Shown in pieces: positions 16,379 to 25,463 of a DNA stretch of 34,369 nt. This DNA comes from Acidobacteriota bacterium (GTDB taxonomy: Bacteria; Acidobacteriota; Vicinamibacteria; Vicinamibacterales; SCN-69-37): assembly GCA_021824055.1 (NCBI GenBank), contig JAKALV010000002.1, positions 1 through 34,369 on the forward strand, in the 5' to 3' direction. Every line of letters begins with the position of its first letter. Positions within the stretch are counted from its first letter, which is position 1. Position numbers and translations under genes: made by a program. The notes under the pieces were generated by a model. The model was not told the origin of the DNA, searched no databases, and was given only the letters and a program-made list of their open reading frames with translations.

Positions 16379-17742
16379 AGGATGTACCGCGACAGATCGT
16401 CGCTCTTCACGATGTCGGCAAGCATGCGATCCACATAGGCCGTGTCGATCGTAATCGATTGCCCCGGCAGTTCCGATGCGTGAAACGACACCTCGTCGAG
16501 CAGCCGCTCCATCATGGTGTGCAGCCGCCGCGCGCCGATGTTCTCCATGCGATCGTTGACCACGGCCGCCAGCTCGGCGACCCGGCTGATGGCGTCGCTC
16601 GTGAACACGAGGGTCAGGCCTTCGGTCGCCATCAGCGCGATGTACTGGCTGATCAACGCGTTCTTCGGCTCGGTCAGGATGCGCACAAAGTCGTCGCGGC
16701 CGAGCGCGTCGAGTTCCACGCGGATGGGGAACCGGCCCTGGAGTTCGGGGATCAGGTCGGACGGCTTCGACGTATGAAACGCCCCGGCCGCCACGAACAG
16801 GATGTGATCGGTCTTCACCATGCCGTGCTTGGTGTTCACGGTCGTGCCTTCCACGATCGGCAGCAGATCCCGCTGCACGCCGCCGCGGCTGATGTCCGGC
16901 CCGCTGCCGCCGTCGCGCCCCGCGATCTTGTCGATTTCGTCAATGAAGATGATGCCGCTCTGCTCCACGCGCTCGATCGCGGCCTTCATCACGCCGTCCA
17001 TGTCGATCAGCTTCTGCGCTTCTTCCTGCGCCAGGATGTCGAGCGCCTCGGGCACCGGCACCTTGCGGCGCTTGTTCCGGCTCTGAAACATGCCCGGGAG
17101 CATGTCGCGCAGGTTGACGCCGATCTCCTCGATGTTCGATCCCGACACGAGCTCGAACGACGGCGTCGAACGCTCGCGCACGTCCACTTCCACCATGCGC
17201 GCGTCGAGCTTGCCCGCCTTCAATTGATCGCGCAACTTCTCGCGCGTGGATACCGCGTGATCGCGCGCCATCTGCGCCTCGGTCGAACCCTCCCCCAACG
17301 GCGAGACCGCCGCGTCGGGCGACGCCGATCCCGGGGACGGCGGCAGCAGCAGATCCAGCAGCCGCTCCTCCGCGGCCTGGCGGGCGCGCTCGCGCACCTC
17401 GGCCTCGCGCTCCTCGCGCAGCATCTTGACCGCGATCTCGACCAGGTCGCGCACCATGGACTCGACATCGCGGCCGACGTAGCCGACTTCCGTGAACTTC
17501 GAGGCCTCCACTTTGACAAAGGGCGACTGCGCGAGCTTGGCGAGCCGCCGCGCGATCTCGGTCTTGCCGACGCCCGTGGGGCCGATCATCAGAATGTTCT
17601 TCGGCGCAACGTCTTCGGCCATGTCGGCCGGCAGCCGCTGGCGCCGGTAGCGATTGCGGAGCGCGATCGCCATCGCGCGCTTGGCCTTGCCCTGACCGAC
17701 GACGTACTTGTCGAGTTCGGCGACGATCTCGCGCGGCGTCAC
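16375..17742 (-). CDS. hslU: ATP-dependent protease ATPase subunit HslU (ClpY)
   Basis: AAA+ unfoldase of 455 residues that feeds proteins into the HslV peptidase chamber. It opens with the MTPREIVAELDKYVVGQ signature, has Walker A GPTGVGKT at 54-61, the pore motif GYVG at 87-90, the variable I domain around 110-230, Walker B IIFIDEID around 264-271, and ends in LSRYIL, the family C-terminal tail that inserts into HslV. The GTG start overlaps the hslV stop as GTGA. Length and motifs are canonical. Confidence 0.97.
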   Translation of the reverse strand: MTPREIVAELDKYVVGQGKAKRAMAIALRNRYRRQRLPADMAEDVAPKNILMIGPTGVGKTEIARRLAKLAQSPFVKVEASKFTEVGYVGRDVESMVRDLVEIAVKMLREEREAEVRERARQAAEERLLDLLLPPSPGSASPDAAVSPLGEGSTEAQMARDHAVSTREKLRDQLKAGKLDARMVEVDVRERSTPSFELVSGSNIEEIGVNLRDMLPGMFQSRNKRRKVPVPEALDILAQEEAQKLIDMDGVMKAAIERVEQSGIIFIDEIDKIAGRDGGSGPDISRGGVQRDLLPIVEGTTVNTKHGMVKTDHILFVAAGAFHTSKPSDLIPELQGRFPIRVELDALGRDDFVRILTEPKNALISQYIALMATEGLTLVFTSDAISRVAELAAVVNDRMENIGARRLHTMMERLLDEVSFHASELPGQSITIDTAYVDRMLADIVKSDDLSRYIL

Positions 17743-18269
17743 GGCAGCGATTCCAGCGTCACGGTGTGGTTGGTGTACACGCAGATGTCCGCGGCAATCG
17801 CCATCGCCCGTTCGACGACGGCGCGCGTGTCGAGCGGGCTGTGCGCCACCAGCGCCCGCGCGGCGGCCATGGCAAACGCGCCGCCCGATCCGATGCCCAT
17901 GATCCCATCGTCGGGCTCGATCAGATCGCCGGTGCCGGACAGCAGAAACATGAACCGCTCGTCGGCCACGAGCAACATCGCTTCCAGGCGGCGCAGCGCG
18001 CGGTCGGTGCGCCAGTCTTTCGCCAGCTCGACCGACGCGCGCTCGAGCTGGCCGCGATGCTCTTCCAGCTTCGCTTCGAATCGCGCGTACAACGCAAACC
18101 CGTCAGCGGCCGATCCGGCAAAGCCCGCCAGCACTTTGTCGTGATACAGGCGCCGCACTTTCCGCGCGCCGTGCTTGACGACGGTCTGGCCGAGCGTGAC
18201 CTGGCCGTCACTGGCCATGACCACGGTGCCCTGATGCCGAACCGCCAGCACTGTCGTCGCATGAACCAT
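17739..18269 (-). CDS. hslV: ATP-dependent protease peptidase subunit HslV (ClpQ)
   Basis: N-terminal-nucleophile threonine peptidase of 176 residues, the proteolytic core of HslVU. The propeptide MVHA is expected to be removed to expose Thr5 of TTVLAVRHQG as catalytic residue. MASDGQVTLG, KVRRL and GSGGAFAMAAARAL are standard family motifs. It is the first gene of the minus-strand run; the ATG lies 138 nt from the divergent PEGA gene start, so the promoter must be in that gap, which contains a 9-bp inverted repeat (18275-18322). Confidence 0.97.
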   Translation of the reverse strand: MVHATTVLAVRHQGTVVMASDGQVTLGQTVVKHGARKVRRLYHDKVLAGFAGSAADGFALYARFEAKLEEHRGQLERASVELAKDWRTDRALRRLEAMLLVADERFMFLLSGTGDLIEPDDGIMGIGSGGAFAMAAARALVAHSPLDTRAVVERAMAIAADICVYTNHTVTLESLP

Positions 18270-18274
18270 GGAGG

Positions 18275-18322
18275 GATTGTGTCAAACGTCCGCCCCCGAG
18301 GCCAGCACGCGAGGACACAATC
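18275..18322. promoter_or_regulatory. 9-bp inverted repeat in the hslV/PEGA divergent gap
   Basis: GATTGTGTC at 18275-18283 is mirrored perfectly by GACACAATC at 18314-18322 with a 30-nt spacer. On the minus strand one arm contains TTGACA and sits just before the hslV ATG, so it is either a regulator-binding site or a hairpin over the hslV translation start. No protein is known to me for this site. Confidence 0.4.
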
Positions 18323-18406
18323 ACGGATTTCGGGCGAAATTGACCAGTTTTCGCCGCCGGGCTGGTGGCAGTAGAGTTGCACTGACGGATGTCTGGAGAA
18401 GGACCT

Positions 18407-19414
18407 ATGCGCATCACGTGCAATTTGCTGCTGGTTTCGGCCATCGCCGCCGCGCTCATGGTGCCCGCGATCGCGACCGCCCAGGCCATCCCGCGTACCA
18501 CGACGACGTCCAGTGAGGCGCCGCCGCCTCCACCACCTTCGCCGCCAAGCTCGGGGTCCTCGACATCCGGCGGCTCGAGCCGGGAAATGCCCTTCATCCC
18601 ACAGGCGCCGCCACCTCGTTCGGCCCCGCCGCCCCGGTCAGCGCCGCCGCCGAGCGGATCCAGTGGATCCAGCGGATCGAGCACGTCGAGCGGTTCAAGC
18701 TCCAGCAGTTCGGGCTCAAGCAGCTCCGGGTCAAGTGCCGTCCGGCGTGGTGGCTCAAGCACGCCGTCGCGCGTGATCGTCGGCAGCGGATCAACGCAGC
18801 CCACGTATGTGGGCGCCGGCAGCCGCGATCGCAACGGCAGGCCCATCACCAACACGGCCGTGCGCCGCAGTCCGAGCCCGATGATCAACCTCGGGTCAGA
18901 CTGGCTGCGTGACGCCGGCTATCCGTTCAGTCCGTGGGGCCGCTGGTATCCGTGGTACACGGGCGGCTGGGGCTACGGCTACGTGACGTACGATCCGTGG
19001 CGCGTGGGCGGCACGCGCTGGGTGTTTGGACGGTACGGCTTGTGGTGGTACGGTCCGACGCCGTGGTACGACCCGTGGTACGACCCGTACTACGGGATGT
19101 ACGGAACCTACGGCTACTCGCCGTATGACTATGGCTATGGCGGTGGCGGCACGTCGCGCCGCGATGAACCGAAGCGCGAGACCGGATCGATCCGGCTGCG
19201 CGTCCGCCCGGACAAGGCCAAGGTCTACATCGACGGCGTGCTGCAGGGCCTCGTGGACGATTTCAACGGACTCAGCCGCCACCTCGACGTGTCGGCCGGC
19301 ACGCACCAGCTCGAACTTCGCGCCGATGGCTATGTCACCCTCAACGACGAGATCATCGTTGAGGCCGGCAAGACGCAGACGTACCGTGGAGCCTTGAAGA
19401 AGAGCTCGAAGTGA
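18407..19414 (+). CDS. PEGA-domain exported protein with Ser/Gly/Pro linker
   Basis: Exported protein of 335 residues. The start at 18407 is preferred over 18389 because AGAAGGA lies just upstream and it puts the signal peptide (residues 1-26, ending AIATAQA) at the N-terminus. Then follow a Pro-rich stretch, a Ser/Gly run (about 80-110) and a Tyr/Trp/Gly-rich region (about 170-245) with repeats such as WYDPWYDPYYG. The C-terminus (about 260-330) is a PEGA domain (GSIRLRVRPDKAKVYIDG, later GYVTLNDEI), a small beta fold common in envelope proteins that bind polysaccharide or other surfaces. It may sit in the periplasm or on the cell surface. Its stop overlaps the next gene start as GTGA. Precise function unknown. 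Confidence 0.82.
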   Translation: MRITCNLLLVSAIAAALMVPAIATAQAIPRTTTTSSEAPPPPPPSPPSSGSSTSGGSSREMPFIPQAPPPRSAPPPRSAPPPSGSSGSSGSSTSSGSSSSSSGSSSSGSSAVRRGGSSTPSRVIVGSGSTQPTYVGAGSRDRNGRPITNTAVRRSPSPMINLGSDWLRDAGYPFSPWGRWYPWYTGGWGYGYVTYDPWRVGGTRWVFGRYGLWWYGPTPWYDPWYDPYYGMYGTYGYSPYDYGYGGGGTSRRDEPKRETGSIRLRVRPDKAKVYIDGVLQGLVDDFNGLSRHLDVSAGTHQLELRADGYVTLNDEIIVEAGKTQTYRGALKKSSK

Positions 19415-19800
19415 AATTTCTGTCGGTCGTCGCGGGCATTTCCGGTATCTACGATCTCGGCGTCGGGATCCTAATGCTCGCGGCAACCGGCACACTGGCC
19501 ACGGTCTTTCACGTGCCGGTGCCGGAACCGATCCTGTTCGCCAAACTGCTGGGAATTTTTCTGATCTGTGTCGGCTTGGGCTATGCGGCGCCGTGGCGCG
19601 ACCCGGTCACGCATCGCGGGTACCTGTGGGTGTTCGGTCCCATCCTCAAAGGCGCCGGCGCCGCCGCCTTTGTGATCGACTACATCGTGAACGCCTCGCC
19701 GGCGTCGTTCCTGCTGTTCGCGGTGACGGACGGCACGCTGGCCCTGCTTACGTTGTGGGGACTGCTGCGTCTTTCGGGAGAATCTTCCGCTCCACGCTGA
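19411..19800 (+). CDS. Small integral membrane protein, four predicted helices
   Basis: Hydrophobic protein of 129 residues with predicted membrane segments at roughly 5-27, 40-60, 68-92 and 97-118. The GTG start overlaps the PEGA gene stop by 4 nt, so the two form an operon. The family is not recognised. The last 53 nt overlap, in the opposite direction, the end of the lipoprotein-like gene 19748-20269. Confidence 0.7.
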   Translation: MKFLSVVAGISGIYDLGVGILMLAATGTLATVFHVPVPEPILFAKLLGIFLICVGLGYAAPWRDPVTHRGYLWVFGPILKGAGAAAFVIDYIVNASPASFLLFAVTDGTLALLTLWGLLRLSGESSAPR

Positions 19801-20269
19801 CCTCGCCGATCTTGTAGAGGCGCCCGTTGACCTTGCCGAACACCTTGATCGTGAAGTCCACAAACATGGAGTGTTTGAAGAAGTCGGCGCGCGCACCTTC
19901 CAGCGTGTAGCCATAGTTCGCGCGGATGACGATGGGATCGCTGGTGGCGCCCGGCGCCAGATCTGTCGCCACCAGATGCGGCAGCAGCAGTTCGTCCTTC
20001 TGGCCATCGTCTCCGACACGCCAGAACGCCGCCGACAACTGGAATCCACTCAGGGTTGAAGCGCCGGTGTTCTGCACGCGGACGGTGGCCGACGGCACGA
20101 GCTTGGTTTCGCCGTTCACGATGCCCAGGTCGACGTAGCCGGAGTGCACGTCAACCAGTTGCACGGATTTGTCCAGCGCCACCGCCGGACCGCAGCCGCC
20201 CGCGGACAGGAACGCAACGGCCAGGCCGGTGACACACGCGGCAACAGAGACCCCACGGGGGATTCGCAT
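19748..20269 (-). CDS. Predicted exported lipoprotein-like protein, unknown function
   Basis: Protein of 173 residues with an N-terminal signal segment ending at LSAGGC (Cys26), a plausible but imperfect lipobox. The mature part looks like an all-beta, immunoglobulin-like domain: SATVRVQNTGASTLSGFQ and LAPGATSDPIVI resemble FxLYD or BACON-type folds that describe 'extra' beta sandwiches on envelope proteins. No catalytic motif. It converges with and overlaps the small membrane protein gene by 53 nt, and lies downstream of the sigma/anti-sigma unit on the same strand after a 65-nt gap. Confidence 0.7.
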   Translation of the reverse strand: MRIPRGVSVAACVTGLAVAFLSAGGCGPAVALDKSVQLVDVHSGYVDLGIVNGETKLVPSATVRVQNTGASTLSGFQLSAAFWRVGDDGQKDELLLPHLVATDLAPGATSDPIVIRANYGYTLEGARADFFKHSMFVDFTIKVFGKVNGRLYKIGEVSVERKILPKDAAVPTT

Positions 20270-20283
20270 GACTCGATATTAGA

Positions 20284-20301
20284 CCCCAGCCGGGGCTTTT
20301 T
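20284..20301 (+). terminator. Possible weak intrinsic terminator
   Basis: CCCC, a 4-nt loop and GGGG followed by C and five T residues on the plus strand. The stem is only 4 bp. It would stop plus-strand readthrough from the PEGA operon before the sigma-factor unit. Confidence 0.25.
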
Positions 20302-20334
20302 GATCCGGCCCGGTGCCGCTCACGATGGACGTGC

Positions 20335-21027
20335 CTATCGGCGGTCGTCGCGAATCTTGATGCGCGCCTTCGCTTCTTCACGCGTGATCTTGCCGGCGCG
20401 AAGGGCCGTGAGGTCTTCGCCCTTGATGCTCAGCACGAGCGCCACGGATTCGTCCCCCGCGACCGCCGGGCCCACCGGATCCGTTCCGCGCGCGCCGATC
20501 GTCAGCGACTCGGACGGCTTGAGCGGCATCTGGCCAAAGTCGAGCATGGCGTCGATCAGGGCCTCACGGATCGCGGTCCGGTACTCGCCGCGCGGATCGC
20601 GGACGACGGCCGGCTCGATCGCGTCGGGCCGCACCGTGGACGTCACGCCGCCACGGTTGTTCACCTGGCGGCCGGTGGCGCTCACGCCCGATGTCGGCAG
20701 CAACTCGACGTAGAGATCCGCGGAGCCGGGATAAATGTCCGGCACTTCGACATCGAAGAACCATCCCACGTTCTCGAGCTGATACCCATGGGCGTGCGGC
20801 AGGCCGGCAAACAGCCTCAGGCCGGGCGCCACTTCGTTGATCTTATGCGCCAGGCGATCCACGCCGTTCTGCACCGCGCTCGTCAGCACGGTCTCCATCG
20901 TCCGCACCTGGAACCGGAGATTCGGCGTCGCGTCCGCGGGCGCGGACGGCCGCTGGGCCTGCGCAAAGGCCGGCACCGAGCAGCCGACGATCAGCGCGGT
21001 GAGTGCGAGTGTCTGATGGGCCTTCAC
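20335..21027 (-). CDS. Exported protein of unknown function in sigma/anti-sigma operon
   Basis: Protein of 230 residues with a cleavable signal peptide (residues 1-23, ending AFAQA). No known domain recognised. Visible features are a conserved-looking central segment around GWFFDVEVPDIYPG, a Lys/Arg-rich C-terminus (EEAKARIKIRDDRR) and a region after 150 (EALIDAMLDFG) likely helical. The GTG start is 2 nt after the anti-sigma stop, so it is the third gene of the sigma factor unit and may sense or respond to the envelope condition that the sigma factor monitors. Confidence 0.7.
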   Translation of the reverse strand: MKAHQTLALTALIVGCSVPAFAQAQRPSAPADATPNLRFQVRTMETVLTSAVQNGVDRLAHKINEVAPGLRLFAGLPHAHGYQLENVGWFFDVEVPDIYPGSADLYVELLPTSGVSATGRQVNNRGGVTSTVRPDAIEPAVVRDPRGEYRTAIREALIDAMLDFGQMPLKPSESLTIGARGTDPVGPAVAGDESVALVLSIKGEDLTALRAGKITREEAKARIKIRDDRR

Positions 21028-21029
21028 GG

Positions 21030-21740
21030 TTACTGCTCCTTCTCTTTCTCAACGCTGCCGCGATTCGCCACTCTCGCCAGATTGCCGTAGGTCTTGTCCT
21101 GCGCGTCGCTGATCTGCTGCGAGATGGACGCCATGTCGCGCTGGCGCTGGTTGGCCATGTCGATCACGGCCGAGTAGATCTTCTGCGCCGTGCGCTGATT
21201 GATGCGGCCCTCGCTCTCCTTGATGAGCTGCTCGAGTTCCGCGCGGGTCAGCCTGACGTCGTTTACCGGCGCCGACTCGGGCCGACGGAGCGCCACGCGC
21301 TCGATCGACGCGATCCGCTCTTCGAGGACGCGCAGCTGCTCGGGTGTGGCCGCCACGGTCTGCGGCACAGGCGCGGGCGCCGTCGGCGGCAATTGCATCT
21401 GCATCTGCGCCTGCCCGGTTGCCGGCGGCGCCGACGCCAGTGCGCGCGCGGCGAATCCGCCCGCGAGCCCGATGCCGAAGACCAGCATCGCCGCGGCCGC
21501 GAGGCCCCACGCCGGCACCTGCCGCCACCACGCGACAGTCTGCGGCGCCACAAAGGGCTTCCACACCGACCCGTGTTCCGGCACGCCCCAGGCGAGCAGG
21601 TCCTGACGCACGCCGCGCAACCCGCGCAGTTCCTCGCGGCATTCGGCGCATTCGGCCAGATGCGCGTCTACCTGACGCCGCTCGCCGGCGTCGGCCTCGT
21701 CATAGAGATACGCGATCAGTTTTTCTCGATCGTCACACAT
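21030..21740 (-). CDS. Zinc-finger anti-sigma factor, single-pass membrane
   Basis: Membrane regulator of 236 residues predicted to hold the ECF sigma factor encoded just upstream. The start at 21740 is chosen because AAGGA stands 8 nt before it and it gives MCDDREKLIAYLYDEADAGE; an upstream TTG is less likely. The anti-sigma zinc motif is His27-X3-Cys31-X2-Cys34 in HLAECAEC. A transmembrane helix spans about residues 78-100 (AWGLAAAAMLVFGIGLAGG). The rest is a Pro/Gln-rich then coiled-coil periplasmic region (about 140-230). The stop is 2 nt before the next gene. Confidence 0.88.
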   Translation of the reverse strand: MCDDREKLIAYLYDEADAGERRQVDAHLAECAECREELRGLRGVRQDLLAWGVPEHGSVWKPFVAPQTVAWWRQVPAWGLAAAAMLVFGIGLAGGFAARALASAPPATGQAQMQMQLPPTAPAPVPQTVAATPEQLRVLEERIASIERVALRRPESAPVNDVRLTRAELEQLIKESEGRINQRTAQKIYSAVIDMANQRQRDMASISQQISDAQDKTYGNLARVANRGSVEKEKEQ

Positions 21741-21775
21741 GTTGTGGGTCCTTCGTTGCAACTACCAACCTGCTC

Positions 21776-22393
21776 TTAACTCGTGCTCTCCCAGCTCGCA
21801 CGCCGCAAGCTGGCTTCGTCGGCCTGCCGGCGCTCGAGGCGCCGCCGCAGCACTGACAACCCCTGATACAACCGCGTCTTCACCGTGCTCAGCGGACAAT
21901 CGAGCGCGTCCGCAATTTCCTGAAACGTCAGGCCATGAAACTCTTTCATCAGGATGGCCGCGCGCTGCTCCTCGGGCAACTCCGCCATCGCTCTGGCCAC
22001 CGCCGCTGACATCTCCCGGCGGTTTACCAGTTCCTCAACCGACTCGGCCGGCGACGGGATCTGTTCCGCCATGTCCAGACCGTCTTCGCTCTCCGGCACC
22101 TGGATCAGCGGGGCCCGGCGGGCTTTCCGCATCCAGTCGCGGCATAAATTCAGCGTGATCCGATACAGCCAGGAGGAGAATTTGGCCTGCCCCTTGAACC
22201 CTTTGAGGCCCCGGAAGGCGCGCAGGAACGCCTCCTGCACGACATCGCGGGCGTCCTCTTCCCGGCCCAAGGTCCGGTAGGCCAGGGCGTAGATCGGGCG
22301 CTCCCAGCGGGCAACCAGCTGGTTGAAGCTCTCCAGGTCCCCCGCTTGGGCGCGGGCGACGAGTTCCTCATCAGTAATTGGCGTAGCGCTCAC
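21776..22393 (-). CDS. ECF-type RNA polymerase sigma factor
   Basis: Sigma-70 family, extracytoplasmic function type. Region 2 is in the first half (GREEDARDVVQEAFLRAFRG and FSSWLYRITLNLCRDWMRK) and region 4 at the end (LPEEQRAAILMKEFHGLTFQ, then EIADALDCPLSTVKTRLYQG), with no region 1 or 3. I use the GTG at 22393 (205 residues); the open frame extends to a TTG at 22447 but the extra 18 residues do not resemble the family. The anti-sigma factor follows 35 nt downstream, a standard arrangement in which release from the membrane-bound partner switches on envelope genes. Confidence 0.92.
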   Translation of the reverse strand: MSATPITDEELVARAQAGDLESFNQLVARWERPIYALAYRTLGREEDARDVVQEAFLRAFRGLKGFKGQAKFSSWLYRITLNLCRDWMRKARRAPLIQVPESEDGLDMAEQIPSPAESVEELVNRREMSAAVARAMAELPEEQRAAILMKEFHGLTFQEIADALDCPLSTVKTRLYQGLSVLRRRLERRQADEASLRRASWESTS

Positions 22394-22564
22394 ACAGGCT
22401 TTCTCTGTCCCGCGTCCCCCAAGCCCGGCCCACCCGGCTTCTGGCAACTAAGACGGCCGGGCCGCCGGGAGAGTCTGTACGGGACGACGGGAGCAGGACT
22501 TCGGCCAGTATAGTGCTATGCTTTTTCGCGCGCCCCCAGTGGATTCTTCCGTCATTTGGCCGAC
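22394..22564. promoter_or_regulatory. Divergent intergenic region of sigma factor and HTH-receiver genes
   Basis: About 170 nt between two divergently read regulators. TATAGT (22509-22514) and TATGCT (22517-22522) look like -10 hexamers for the plus strand, but I see no good -35 at 17 nt. No clear motif for autoregulation by the sigma factor could be confirmed by eye. Confidence 0.3.
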
Positions 22565-23161
22565 ATGAGCGACGAAAACTTTCTGACCACTGAGGAGGTC
22601 CTTGACTATCTTCAAGTCAACCTTCGCACCGTCTACCGCCTGATCAAGGCCGGGAAGATTCCGGCCGTACGGGTCGGGCGCCAATGGCGCTTCCGGAAAC
22701 GGGATATCGACGCGTGGCTCGAGTCGAGTCGGCCGGCATCGGGGTCCGGCCGGCTCCCCGATGACCACCAGCACCCGGGCGAGCGTCCGCGGATCCTGGT
22801 CGTCGATGACGAGCAGGCCGTGCGCGACCTCCTCTCGAAGACGCTGACGATGGCCGACTACGATGTGGATTCGGCCGACGACGGCCCGTCGGCGATCGAC
22901 AAGATGCGCGCGGTGGAATACGACCTGCTGATCACCGACCTGAAGATGCCGGGCATGGACGGCCTGTCGGTCATCCGTGAGGCGCGGAAACTCGTGAGCG
23001 ACCTGCGCGTAATCATCATTACCGGCTATTCCACGGAAGCCAGCGCCATCGAAGCGATCAACCTTGGCGTGTCCGGTTACCTGACGAAGCCGTTCCGCCT
23101 GCCGCGCATTCTCGCCGCCGCGGCGCGCGCGCTCGGCGAACCGGTGCCGACGGTGGAATGA
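22565..23161 (+). CDS. Excisionase-type HTH fused to response-regulator receiver domain
   Basis: Single-chain regulator of 198 residues. Residues about 4-56 form a MerR/excisionase-type winged helix (FLTTEEVLDYLQVNLRTVYR and AVRVGRQWRFRKRDIDAWL), the DNA-binding fold named for excisionases. A Pro-rich linker of about 15 residues joins it to a CheY-like receiver domain (about 76-190) with the acidic pair Asp81/Asp82, phosphoacceptor Asp125 in TDLKMPG, and Lys175 in TKPF. The HTH stands before the receiver, opposite to most response regulators. The TTG at 22556 is an alternative but weaker start. It probably binds DNA under control of a histidine kinase; the only kinase nearby is 2.3 kb downstream at 25464. 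Confidence 0.88.
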   Translation: MSDENFLTTEEVLDYLQVNLRTVYRLIKAGKIPAVRVGRQWRFRKRDIDAWLESSRPASGSGRLPDDHQHPGERPRILVVDDEQAVRDLLSKTLTMADYDVDSADDGPSAIDKMRAVEYDLLITDLKMPGMDGLSVIREARKLVSDLRVIIITGYSTEASAIEAINLGVSGYLTKPFRLPRILAAAARALGEPVPTVE

Positions 23162-23171
23162 ACAGCACTTG

Positions 23172-23326
23172 TTAAGGCAAAAAGCAGAAGGCAAGAGGCA
23201 GAAACACGTTCGAAGTCACAAACTCGGAGCAGTTGTCTCCTGTTGTTCTTTTTATTCCTTACTGACTTTGTTTCTCACTTCGTTTCTGACTTGTTTCTGC
23301 CTTCTGCCTTTTGCCTTCTGCCTTAA
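23172..23326. repeat. 35-bp inverted repeat of purine-rich repeat units
   Basis: Arms at 23172-23206 and 23292-23326 match at 30 of 35 positions as inverted copies; both begin or end with TTAAGGC/GCCTTAA and consist of drifting units such as AAGGCAGAAG and AAGGCAAAAGG. The loop is 85 nt. It fills the gap between the HTH-receiver stop and the ABC-F start; it could terminate transcription but is larger than a usual terminator and matches the repeat style seen at 43-162 and in xerC. Confidence 0.85.
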
Positions 23327-23341
23327 GTCCGGTCTTTGTCA

Positions 23342-25327
<1,986 letters not shown>

Positions 25328-25342
<15 letters not shown>

Positions 25343-25372
25343 TTTACGGAGTATTCTGTAATCACTGAATGC
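25328..25372. promoter_or_regulatory. AT-rich palindromic block upstream of kinase gene
   Basis: ATTACA-TCTT-TGTAAT at 25328-25343 is a perfect 6+6 palindrome overlapping the ABC-F stop, and a further TGTAAT half-site follows at 25367-25372, next to an imperfect palindrome TACGGAGTATTCTGTA. This is strikingly AT-rich for the surroundings and may be an operator or promoter region for the kinase-regulator pair. No sure -35/-10 pair was identified. Confidence 0.4.
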
Positions 25373-25434
25373 CCCAACGATCCATCTGGCAGCCGTGCTG
25401 CTCACAGATTCGTCTGTCCTGTCAGTTCGCGGAC

Positions 25435-25450
25435 AGGTACGCGCCTTGCG
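25435..25450 (+). promoter_or_regulatory. Possible sigma-54 type promoter before kinase
   Basis: AGGTAC-GCGCC-TTGCG matches the -24/-12 sigma-54 layout (GG and GC 10 nt apart) and precedes the kinase-regulator operon, whose regulator is a sigma-54 activator. The ATG is only 13 nt downstream, leaving almost no leader, so this is weak. Confidence 0.25.
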
Positions 25451-25463
25451 AGAGTAGCGAGAG

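Noticed and set aside
20270..20334. Small RNA gene
   Set aside because: Only a 4-bp stem and T-run are present and nothing marks a separate promoter.
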